Part shown: piece by piece, positions 1 through 8,467 of the stretch
How the letters are laid out: the number at the start of each line of letters is the position of its first letter
How positions within the stretch are numbered: position 1 is the first letter of the stretch
NCBI GenBank assembly: GCA_964057225.1
Contig: OZ059899.1
Span: forward strand, 16,438,501 to 16,502,500
DNA from: Auanema rhodensis
Taxonomy: Eukaryota > Nematoda > Chromadorea > Rhabditida > Rhabditidae
Reading direction: 5' to 3'
Length of the DNA stretch: 64,000 nt
Made by a program: the position numbers and the translations under genes
Notes under the pieces: model-generated
The model's input: the letters and a program-made list of their open reading frames with translations, nothing else
The model's database searches: none
Told to the model about the DNA's origin: nothing

Positions 1-28
1 TCTGTTTGAAGTTTTATTATTTTTGAAG

Positions 29-780
29 GCCGGATCTGTAGTTTTTTATGACGGAAAAGTTTAACGCCTAAGAGATACATTCTTAAATTTAACCAGCTAA
101 TTATAGGAATCTCATTATATTCTTGAGAATGCTGTATCCCCTAATGGAATTATTATGGATCAATCAAAAAAATATTTATTAGTATCTCATCCTAATGCTA
201 AGAGTATAGTTGTTTATAAATTCGGCAAAGTATATTACGCTTAATGTTGACCAATTCACGTGTTGAACTTTAGGATTACAAGAATACACTAGAGGTAGTT
301 CAGGAAGTAGAGCTTAAAACAACCGCCGATAACTTATTCATTGATCCTTCTGGTTCAGTTTGGACGGTAAGATTATTTAAAACACTAATTGTTTTACCCA
401 TCTGTTGTATCATATTTCAAATTAAATGTTTAAGTGTTTTAGAAGTTTTCATATTGTAATTGCAGGGTGCTCATCCAGTCCTGAAGGACGCTTTCGGTCA
501 CATGGGGAACCCTGATGACCTTAAAGAGTATGCGCCGTCCCAGGTTATTTAGCACGTACATTGAGCTGTATTCATTAATCTAATATAGATATTGAGAATT
601 GATTTTTCCAAAGATTGGAAATCATGGGAAATCACGGAAGTTTATGTTGATGATGGTCGTCAATTATCTGCTAGTTCCAGCGCAGTATTGTACAAAGACC
701 AACTTCTTCTGGGAACCGTTTTCCGTCAGCTTGTACACTGTCACATTTCTGATAGGAAAACATTGCAAGCTCGTTCTTAA
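29..780 (+). CDS. Paraoxonase/arylesterase-family protein, C-terminal part (5' truncated by window)
   Basis: Five exons read in one frame with phase-0 junctions: about 29-58, 107-229, 274-366, 466-543 and 589-780 (stop at 778-780). The introns are 44-99 bp with GT-AG ends. The encoded segments match the C-terminal propeller blades of PON enzymes in order: SVVFYDGK, then SPNGIIMDQ with KYLLVSHPNAKSIVVYK, then TADNLFIDPSGSVW, then GAHPVLKD, then SSAVLYKDQLLLGT and LVHCHI. From knowledge of PON1, the Asn of SPNG and the Asp-Asn of TADN occupy calcium-ligand positions (N224, D269, N270), the His of GAHP aligns with H285, and the final Cys aligns with the disulfide C353; all are present. PONs are calcium-dependent lactonases/esterases, usually membrane-anchored or secreted, so activity is plausible here. 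The N-terminal half lies left of the window. The gene is convergent with the second PON copy, 174 bp away. Confidence 0.85.
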
Positions 781-954
781 ATACTTAATGGCTGATATCT
801 TATCTTTATAATAACAATAACCGTACACGTAAGTTTATAAATTTGGTTCAACTTGAAGACATTGATTTTCCGCTAAATATTGCATGTTTACACGATTTGA
901 AATGTTGAATTATTAATTACGAGATCATATAAAGCATGATTCTAGCGAACTATA

Positions 955-2513
955 TTAAGTTATCTGTGGATTTATGATATCGCACAATAATAATCGGCTA
1001 TCTTCTCCGCCAATCAGCATCCGATCAGCGTGGAAAATCTACAAAATAATGAATTGGTAAATAACTGGATGTAATAAGACACTGACCACAGAACTACTAG
1101 CAGGTAGAGTAGCTCCATCGTTTGAATATGGTTCAGTTATAACCCATGATAATTGGTCTTTCTGAAAAATGATGAGATCAATATGTACATAGAGTTTCTA
1201 TATTACTTGTATTCTTATACGCAAAACTTGGCTTGGGGAAACTTTTTTGTTTTTATTTGTTTTATCCTCCAGTTTACTGTACATCCAGTACTGATGTAAT
1301 ACGGGATGCAGAGAAACCCAAATGTCCCCTGCAAATAAGATTTCATAGAAATCCGATTTTAATGTTATCATATGCTGTGAACACATTTAGGTGAGTCATT
1401 TGTTTTACCTGAGGTTTCATCAACATGTAATCCGGAGGGAGATGATAATAAAGCAATATCTGTACGATATGTCAATGAAAGATCTTTATCCAATGTATAC
1501 ATCTTTATATTCTGAAAATCAGTGGTTAAACAAGTAAACCGCCAAGCTAGGATTCTGACCTCAGATATCATTGAGGCCACATATAAAATATTTTTCTTTG
1601 AATTTACGGCTAGAGCAGACGGTGATGGCAAACGTGATAGTGCTACAGATACTGAATTTCCATTGAAATAATAAAGAGTTCCAAAAGAATTCTTAACAAA
1701 AAAATTAATTTTTAGTTTAAAAAATAGACGTTTACATAAAGAATAAGCTCCAATGTTTGCAGTAAACCAGACTCGAACCAGCTTTCTCGGGCTACATAGA
1801 ATTTATCCGGTCCAACAACAACTATGTCGGAAAGACTAAATACGAATACATATTTATTATATTCATGTGTTGAGATATACCTGATGAATGATGGATCACA
1901 AACACTTTTTCGATGTATAAGTATGTCCTTTTCTTTGTTATAAATCAGCACCTCAACGCAATTTTTGTTTATAACATATAGAATAGCACGACCCTTGTTA
2001 TAATATACGGATATTTTAGAAGGGTGAAAATCTTTCTATAAATTAGTTGATGGTACTTAAAATTTACAATATATACTATTATAGTACCTGTCGAAAATCT
2101 TTTCCTTGTATTTTCAACTCTCGTGGACGAGTACCAGGATTCTCTCCTTTGATCTGATAGACATATATTTTTCCAACAGCATTCTCTTGTTTCCCAGAAG
2201 TGATAAACACTTCTCCACTTTCTGATATAAGTTCAAGACCAGGAGCACCAGATTCTAAATTAGAGTTTAAATCTGTTAATGGAGAAATGAAACATTTAAA
2301 ATTTCTTACCCATTGATTCCAAAAGCTTACAGGGGCCAGGCGCATGATTATATACTCGTTTATTAAAGTCAAAAATAAGCCTAAAATGGTTTCTATTTAT
2401 TTATATGAAAAGCAGAAAACTTGCATAATTTTTATAGATAAACTACATATTATTACTAGGACAGCCCAAAGAGCTAAACGATGAAGAATTTCTTTTGGGT
2501 TAGAAGGTAGCAT
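955..2513 (-). CDS. Paraoxonase-like protein lacking catalytic residues (complete, 10 exons)
   Basis: Exons on the minus strand: 2513-2425, 2380-2310, 2272-2088, 2035-1881, 1835-1736, 1691-1560, 1511-1409, 1328-1207, 1161-1087 and 1038-955. They join in one frame to 371 codons plus stop; PON1 has 355. Residues about 12-27 form an N-terminal membrane anchor, followed by the PON-type NHAPGPC motif. Further matches are GKIYVYQIKGENP, AILYVIN, SDIVVVGPDKFYVARESWF, SGDIWVSLHP and RMLIGG...LLLCD. Both disulfide cysteines are kept. The residues aligned with PON1 calcium ligands E53, D54, N168, N224, D269, N270 and catalytic H115, H134 are Pro, Gly, Ser, Ser, Ser, Gly and Ser, Lys, so lactonase chemistry is unlikely. 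MEC-6 and POML-1 of C. elegans are PON-like membrane proteins that help assemble ion channels, so a chaperone-like role is possible. The first intron appears to be GC-AG. The choice of start (ATG 2513) rests on the anchor sequence. Confidence 0.85.
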
Positions 2514-3122
2514 TCCTGATTTTGGATTACTGGAGAAATATGTGCTAAGGAGAGCAGCTGGCTAAAGCTCTACCATAGAGGACTTGAAGACTTGAATGCG
2601 ATCGATATGAGAGCAACCGGGTGTCCATTGTATTATGTCCTAGCAGATGGTCAATGGTTAGATCGATTAGTATTGAAATATTTATCAAGCTTTTTAAATA
2701 GCTAGTATGCCACGTTGATTTATAATATTTAAAAATTGATAAAAGTTGTGGTGGAATTTATTATTTTAAAAAATTTACAGTATCCCTTATGACACCTGTT
2801 AAGTTTCACTGCTGAAGTTTCTCTAAAATTTTGACATCATCGAATTAAATCATTTCCAGTAATAAGGAATAAAATGTAATTCTTCATTAAGTATAAAAAT
2901 TGGCAGATTGGATTATTTACTTTGAACAAACTCATTAAAATTTTTGATAGTTGGAGCAAAACTATTTTTCTGGCGAGTTGTAAGCTTCTATGTCATAATT
3001 TAGATAGAAGCTGGTTAAAATTTGAATATTAGGTCTCACCACGAACAAAATGAAAATGCGTGCTATCCTTTTCCTCATCCTCATTATCAAGATTTAATTT
3101 GCTTCAATTTATTCAGGAACAG
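2514..3122. other. Intergenic region between PON-like and zinc-finger genes
   Basis: This stretch should hold the divergent promoters of the minus-strand PON-like gene and the plus-strand zinc-finger gene. It becomes very AT-rich after about 2700. A plus-strand stretch at 2520-2705 is open for about 61 codons but has no ATG near its beginning, no recognisable family and no convincing splice partners. I see no tRNA, repeat or clear promoter motif. Confidence 0.5.
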
Positions 3123-5269
3123 ATGAGACAAAGTGATTATCACATCCAGATAAACATTTTTGGAGACTCCATTGACATAATAAATGAGAAAAATATATCA
3201 TTGGACTGGCTTTTGGTAATAATTTCTAATAGGATTTGGAACATTTTAAATTTTAGAAAAATGTTGGGATATATGATTTCATTATTCTTGAGATTCCTCA
3301 AACTAATCGGAACAAAATGGAACAAGAAAAGCCGTATATCAACTTCGAAACACCGCAGCATAATAACCTTGTGTGGGCTCCAAAGTACTCTGTAGATGAC
3401 TCCTATACTTGGGGCTGCTCTACACCGCTTTATAATACATTTCAACCTCCTTGTTTAAATGTGAGCTCAGTGAGAGTTGTAGGTAACAATAAAACCGCTG
3501 ACCAAAACAAATTTGTTTTTCAGCCGAAAACCAATACAATGATTATGAAACTAACAATCAGCTGCTCCCGTTTAATTTAAGTCCTTTAAGATCCGGTAAA
3601 GGTACATAATACGCTCACAAAAAATATAATTTATTTCAGACGATCACCACTCTGAAGCTTCCGAAGCTGATATTCAACTGTTATCTTTAGATTCAAATTT
3701 GTTGAAAGTTGTAGGTAAAGAAAAATGAATGTAACAAAATACATGAACTATTTTAGATAATAATCATGCAGAAAAAGAGTATTCTATGAATGAAGCTATC
3801 GAAATAGCTAAAGATGTAATTCAATATATGCTTTTACGAATAGAAGATGATAGCCAGTTTATTGAAATAAATAACATAAACACGAATAGTTCTGCCAAAA
3901 TGCAGAAGGCTGTTATGGAATGCTCTTTGTTCTCAGAGCCGTTTGAGATAACCCAGGTTTACGATAGGGGTTGTGAAACAGGAAATAATTCAGAACGCCA
4001 ATGGTAATATTCTGATTGTTAAGTTAAGAAATACAATTTTTGTTTAGTCTAGACAACAGCTCTAATTTATGTGAAATGAAGAATAGTTCTTTCTTCTCTT
4101 GTAAATCTTGTTAGTTTTCTAAAATGACTGTTCACTAACTTTTTTTTCAGATACTTCAGAAAACTCATTTGATACTAATGGTAAAGAATATAATGCTCTT
4201 TGTAGTGAAGCAGCAGAATATGAACTTCCTTCATCTGGAGATAGGATGTTAGAGTTTATTTTTAAAATGTTTAATTTTTAATTAATTATAGAGATAATCC
4301 AACAACAGTTTTAAAACGAAAAGATGATAACATAAATGGAAAGATTGTAAATTATTCTTCTTCAACCATCTCAAGGCGTAATTCTGAATCTGATTTTAGT
4401 ATATCTGGCGATAGGTATATAATTATATTTTGACCTTGAGATGATCAGTTTACATTAAAGAGATAACGAGGATTTCTCTCACTCTAATTTTGAAAAATCT
4501 GTGTTATCATACTCATCAACTGATCAGAAAAATAATTTAAAGTTAGAATTTATCCTTATATACTTCCCATCTTAGCATATTTCAAGGTCAAACTCAAGTG
4601 ATAAAAAAACAAATGATATAGTAACAGATGTAAAGATTGCAAATTATTCTAACAGGTATGATTATTCTTTGTACCTTTTGAATATTTTATTGACAAGTTA
4701 TTATTTATTGTGATTTAAGATGTAATTTATCTGCAGATAAGAAGAAGTCGTTTGTATTTTGCCAGTTTCCTGTATGTTTGAGCTAATTGAGATCTTATGA
4801 GTTGTGATTTTTCAGGAATGTGGAAAAAAACTTGTTTTCAATTCCGTGAGAACTGCTGGGTTAGAAGAACATGTTCGAATACATGCTGGGGTGCCAAGAG
4901 AATGTGCACACTGTGGAGTTAAATATTCTAACATATATCAGGTACATTTTAATGAGTTTTTATTATTTAAGTAATTCAACTTAGCTAAGAAGACACCATT
5001 TATCCGTTCATCCGGATGTTGTTTTCGAAACACCAGATACATGCGATAGTGATCGAGAAATATTACTACAAGTATTACCTCTATGTTTGCCTGGCATCGA
5101 GTACAAAAGGTAAGGTATTTTGTGATATTAGATACTTCTTAGATTCCTTCTTAGATTTTATTTCAAACGACAACGCCAAAGTGCTCGACGATTTGAAAAA
5201 TCAACACGAAAATTGGTAAGTTTTACTATTATTTATAAGATTTTAAAGGTTAAAATTGGATTTTTTTAA
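3123..5269 (+). CDS. C2H2 zinc-finger protein, probable transcription factor (13 exons)
   Basis: Exons that chain by phase: 3123-3215, 3257-3482, 3524-3595, 3640-3714, 3757-4003, 4151-4247, 4292-4414, 4461-4541, 4587-4655, 4720-4771, 4816-4941, 4985-5109 and 5143-5269. Nearly all introns are 41-64 bp. The long N-terminal part is polar and Ser/Asn/Asp-rich with no known domain. Two fingers lie near the C-terminus. The first has CQFPEC and HVRIH, and a linker-like AGVPREC joins it to the second, whose CAHC and RRHHLSVH halves sit in exons 11 and 12. This arrangement is typical of nuclear DNA-binding proteins; the target is unknown. A basic tail (FYFKRQRQSARRFEKS) follows, and the last exon reads through a possible donor at 5216 to the stop at 5267-5269. 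The 5' end is uncertain: ATG 3123 is chosen, ATG 3317 is possible, and the frame is open from 3054. The exon 5/6 junction is out of frame by one base. Confidence 0.7.
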
Positions 5270-5342
5270 AACTAAGTATTTAACCTCATATTGGCAAGTT
5301 ATATTATTTTTTTCAAATTTGATTCTATCGAAATACCTGAAA

Positions 5343-5902
5343 TTATTTAAAAATTAAGTACAACTTACAGTAAATCAACTCAAGACCACATCTGTCAATT
5401 TCTTCAGCATTCTGTGCAGAGATCTCAGAACCATATTTTTGTATTCTTGAAATAAAATTTCTTATTTGTCTTTTCGATTTTCTTAAATCAATTTTATATG
5501 TGTACAAACATACGATGGGGCTTCAAGAGTAAGTTGAAACATGCTGGTCGAACCGTGAGAAGGTTCACAACATGAACTTCTACTTTCAGGCATTGTGCAA
5601 ACGTTGAAATTATATTTATTTTTAAATCTGAAAAAAAAGATTTGCAAATAATTCTTAGAAACGAAACATGGATATCGTACGTTATATGCTCCATGACTTT
5701 TTGTGTTTCTTGTGAAGATTCATTGTAACTTTCGGTTCGTTCATCTTCATAAACTAAAATAATGAATTTCTGACAAATAAATAATAGCTTTACATCAAAA
5801 TGAAATATATACCAAACTATCTTCAATAGAAATTTCCTTTTGTCTGACAGACTTCAAAGTTTCGCCATAAATACAAACTTGAAGAAAACGATCAAAACAC
5901 AT
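5343..5902 (-). CDS. Unrecognised protein, minus strand (3 exons)
   Basis: Three exons join in frame: 5902-5813, 5769-5510 and 5445-5343 (stop 5345-5343), separated by introns of 43 and 64 bp with GT-AG ends. The encoded protein starts MCFDRFLQVCIYGETLKS, continues through an acidic stretch (VYEDERTESYNESSQETQK) and a hydrophobic middle, and ends with a charged helix-like segment (KYGSEISAQNAEEIDRCG). I recognise no domain. The ATG at 5902 is only the first convenient one: an exon further upstream is possible (5' segment near 6020-5960, weak donor), which would clash with the plus-strand exon at 5928-6017. The gene converges on the zinc-finger gene with 73 bp between the stops. The support is consistent phase and intron size, with no homology. 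Confidence 0.45.
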
Positions 5903-5927
5903 TATCCTAAATAAACTCCTTCGATGA

Positions 5928-6771
5928 TTGCCAAATAAGACTTTTCGTTTTTATATTTCTTGGTTAGACCGAAATTCGAAAACATTGAAACTTGAGCGTA
6001 CTGCAACTAACATAAGGGTAATTGCCAAAAGTTTCAGATAGCAAGATGATTCATTGATACACCCACTAGAAACCCTTATATCTTTTCAGACAAACAATTT
6101 AAAATTATTTTCTGAAGTCTCTGAAATTTTCAATAATCTGCTTGAAGTCTTCTTTTATGAGTTTCATCGAAACATCAGGTAGAATCTTTTGATAGAATGT
6201 TTGGTTGTACGTTAACCAAGTTCTCTTCATAGATATTGAGTAAGATTCAGATGCTGAAGCTTACTTGGTTGAAGCTATGCTGCAATTTTGAAGACAATAT
6301 TGCTACTTGATAAATTTAAATCTTTTCCTAGAATTATTAAAAATATTTTGTGTTTAGTCCGTGGCCATGTCGATCAAACAATTCTTAAACCAGAGGTTGA
6401 TGGAGTATGTTTCTTTCTTTTTTTTATTATTATTTCATTAATATTAAACGATAATATTAGAACAATTAATAAAAAAAAGATACATTTAATCATTTGATAA
6501 TTGAATTGCATTTAGCGTTCCTCGTTTAAAAATCTTCTACGGAGATTGAAGCGACAAGTCAAAGCTGCTTGTATTCTCGCAGATGTTGCTCACCTAGGTA
6601 ATTTGTTAAATATATTTTTAGAATGTTTTTATATTTTCTATAATGATTGAGGATTGATATTAATTTTGCTTTATAGGCCCGGAGACAAATGCTAGAGAAG
6701 CTGAAGCAAAGAATTCACCAAATGTAAGCTGTGTGATCAAAGTCATCAGACTGAAAAATGCCCCGGCCTAA
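5928..6771 (+). CDS. Unrecognised helical protein, plus strand (5 exons)
   Basis: Exons that chain in frame: about 5928-6017, 6090-6178, 6275-6404, 6516-6597 and 6677-6771 (stop 6769-6771). The introns are 72-111 bp. The predicted protein is rich in amphipathic helix-like segments (LFSEVSEIFNNLLEVFF, YAAILKTILLLDKFKS, FKNLLRRLKRQVKAAC) and I cannot place it in a family. The true start is unknown, since the first exon opens only after a stop at 5925-5927 and holds no clear ATG. The third exon needs a weak acceptor at 6273-6274. The last exon may instead end at the good donor after 6723, or be replaced by an alternative acceptor at 6710-6711 that gives a zinc-knuckle tail (see 6712-6869). The call rests on matching phases at four junctions. 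Confidence 0.4.
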
Positions 6772-6869
6772 ACAAGCATAAAGGAGAATGCAGGAAGGCG
6801 AAAGTTTGCAAACTTTGTGAGACAAACAAATACAACTTCATGATATGTCCCTGTATTAAACAGAAATAA
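6712..6869 (+). other. Zinc-knuckle-like reading frame, possible alternative last exon or retroelement remnant
   Basis: This frame encodes a cysteine-rich segment with CKLCDQSHQTEKC (C-x2-C-x3-H-x4-C) and, 15 residues on, CKLCETNKYNFMIC, then a stop at 6867-6869. A C-x2-C-x3-H-x4-C knuckle followed by a second Cys pair is seen in gag proteins of BEL/Pao retrotransposons, but no other retroelement domain is nearby. The frame joins the upstream exon 6516-6597 in phase if an acceptor at 6710-6711 is used. That acceptor lacks a pyrimidine tract. The overlapping minus-strand open frames at 6746-6980 are taken to be shadows. Confidence 0.4.
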
Positions 6870-6871
6870 AT

Positions 6872-7238
6872 TTGAATATTTAAAATTGTTGAGTTTAAGG
6901 AAATTATAACATATTGTTTCGGGGACGGAATGTTTCGTGAATAACACGAAAAAGAAAAACAATTCACGAGTTTCTCTCAAACAAATAAATATGAGAAATT
7001 GGTTTTAAATGGAAATATTTTATAATCATTTTTAGAAATATTTTTAGACAACTCGGCTGAATTTACGTGATCTCACATCTCACGTGCGTGGGATAGACGT
7101 GTATAATAAGCAAAAGAAAAAGAGCTTAGTATAAAAACTGATACCACAGCGCGTAGACGTATATAAAGACTTTTTAATATTAATTTAATATACAATACAA
7201 ATAAATCATTTTGTTATAAATTGTTTATCTACAATACA
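6872..7238. other. AT-rich intergenic region before the repeat block
   Basis: No coding signal was found. It contains a CACGTG hexamer at 7081-7086 and a TATATAAAG at 7160-7168 with no clear initiator behind it. Short AT-rich repeats such as ACAATACAA occur twice near 7190-7240. Nothing here can be assigned a function. Confidence 0.5.
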
Positions 7239-7459
7239 ATTTGTTCACAAAAAAGTTCAGGCTGTAGGCACTGTGTGCCCGGTGAATGTTCCTTTTTCTC
7301 AAAAATTATCAACTAAAATCAAAAATAAATATTTTGAGATTGGGTATTCAGATGTGTAGATTCTGAATTTACAAATGAGATTTGACTAGGACTTCTCAGT
7401 TTTCCGGAAAAACGGTTTATATCAACCCCATCCACAAGATTTGTTCACAAAAAAGTTGT
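7239..7459 (-). repeat. Diverged satellite copy in inverted orientation (1.1 monomers)
   Basis: Read on the minus strand, this segment follows the 200-bp satellite monomer over its full length, with many substitutions. It includes the conserved blocks for the CCGGAAAA palindrome, the GGGTTGATATAAACC region and the ATTCAG/ATCTGAATAC dyad. The 17-mer TTGTTCACAAAAAAGTT occurs at 7241 and again at 7441, exactly one monomer apart, so the copy wraps into a second unit before it stops. It lies about 2.0 kb upstream of the main array and is oppositely oriented. Confidence 0.85.
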
Positions 7460-7490
7460 TCCGATATTGAATTTATTTGATTTCTATTCA

Positions 7491-7529
7491 CAAATTTATT
7501 AAATTTTTTATTAAAATCCAGAAGAAAAA
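7491..7529 (-). repeat. Left arm of 39-bp inverted repeat bounding the minisatellite block
   Basis: Reverse-complementing 9451-9489 gives this sequence with about two mismatches over 39 bp, including AAAATCCAGAA. At both sites the arm sits on the inner side of satellite DNA, so satellite plus arm is mirrored around 7530-9450. Confidence 0.8.
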
Positions 7530-7531
7530 AA

Positions 7532-7590
7532 GGTCCTAGCCAAATTTAACGAGAAAATTCAGATTCTACACATCTGAATACCTCAGTTTA
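7532..7590 (+). repeat. Forward-oriented satellite fragment (about 59 bp)
   Basis: It matches the cassette-plus-dyad part of the satellite in the same orientation as the main array, including an intact ATTCAGAT-7 nt-ATCTGAAT dyad. Both this fragment and the inverted copy carry CCTAG where array monomers have CACAG, so these two isolated copies share an older state and form an imperfect inverted repeat with each other (7337-7392 against 7532-7586). Confidence 0.75.
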
Positions 7591-7776
7591 GTTTAATCTT
7601 AGTTAGAAAACGATTATTTTTTCTTTTTTAATTTGTTTCGAATAAACTTTGTTAACACGAAAATTCAAAATCGGACATTTATTTTGAAATTATTGTGAGA
7701 TTGGTCTATGAACAACCGGAAATTTCAAAAATAGTTTTTGAAATTATACGCAAACGTGGACTTACGTGGAAAATGG

Positions 7777-7814
7777 TATATAAGGAATTGCTTTCCATAA
7801 GAAATCAGTCAGTC
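7777..7814 (+). promoter_or_regulatory. Candidate Pol II core promoter: TATA box and initiator
   Basis: TATATAAG lies at 7777-7784, and TCAGT (initiator-like, A at 7807) begins at 7805. The spacing from the first T of the TATA box to the initiator A is 30 bp, the usual metazoan distance. An ATG follows at 7818, but its frame closes after 14 codons. The element points into the tandem-repeat block and, beyond it, the satellite. Confidence 0.5.
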
Positions 7815-7860
7815 GACATGTCAACTTCGGAGCTGGTCTACTTCTTCCTTCCAGGACCCT

Positions 7861-8467
7861 GACTCCTACTCTTCTGAAGTAGATGAGTGTGAACGGTGGG
7901 CCCGACCGTCTCTGCTCTTCAACTACAAAAGTGGTGTCTCGGTCCCAGCTATGAACGCTTCATGGAATCAACTTCGCTGGATCTTCATGGAATCAACTTC
8001 GATCAACTTCGCTGCTTCTTCGTGGTATCATCTTCATTTTTTTTTGGTTATGTACTGTTTATTTCCAGGTCCCTGACTCCTACTCTTCTGAAGTAGATGA
8101 GTGTGAACGGTGGGCCCGATCGTCTCTGCTCTTCAACTACTAAAGTGGTGTCTCGGTCCCAGCTATGAACGCTTCATGGAATCAACTTCGCTGGATCTTC
8201 ATGGAATCAACTTCGATCAACTTCGCTGCTTCTTCGTGGTATCATCTTCATTTTTTTTGGTTATGTACTGTTTATTTCCAGGTCCCTGACTCCTACTCTT
8301 CTGAAGTAGATGAGTGTGAACGGTGGGCCCGACCGTCTCTGCTCTTCAACTACAAAAGTGGTGTCTCGGTCCCAGCTATGAACGCTTCATGGAATCAACT
8401 TCGCTGGATCTTCATGGAATCAACTTCGCTGGATCTTCAAGAAATCAACTTCGCTGCTTCTTCGTGG
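7861..8467 (+). repeat. 213-bp tandem repeat, about 2.9 copies
   Basis: Units start at 7861, 8075 and 8288 (spacing 214 and 213; the extra base is one T in a T-run). Copies are nearly identical. They contain the 25-bp motif that dominates the next block, and each of the first two carries a 43-44-bp segment with intron-like ends (GTATCA at 8025 and 8239, TTTCCAG ending 8068 and 8281). The third copy loses that segment and grades into the 25-bp repeats. One frame stays open across units 2-3, but unit 2 has an in-frame TAA before it, so coding is not supported. Confidence 0.85.

Noticed and set aside
2520-2705. Plus-strand open stretch of about 61 codons upstream of the PON-like gene
   Set aside because: No usable start, no family resemblance and no matching exons on either side; left as an uncertain intergenic note.
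3140-3445. 101-codon minus-strand frame
   Set aside because: It lies opposite the first two exons of the zinc-finger gene, crosses their intron and has no recognisable feature.
6746-6980. Two overlapping minus-strand frames of 70-73 codons
   Set aside because: They are antisense to the zinc-knuckle frame and compete with each other; no motif or splice support.
7160-7168. Second TATA-like motif
   Set aside because: No initiator at the right distance and very AT-rich surroundings, so chance occurrence is likely.
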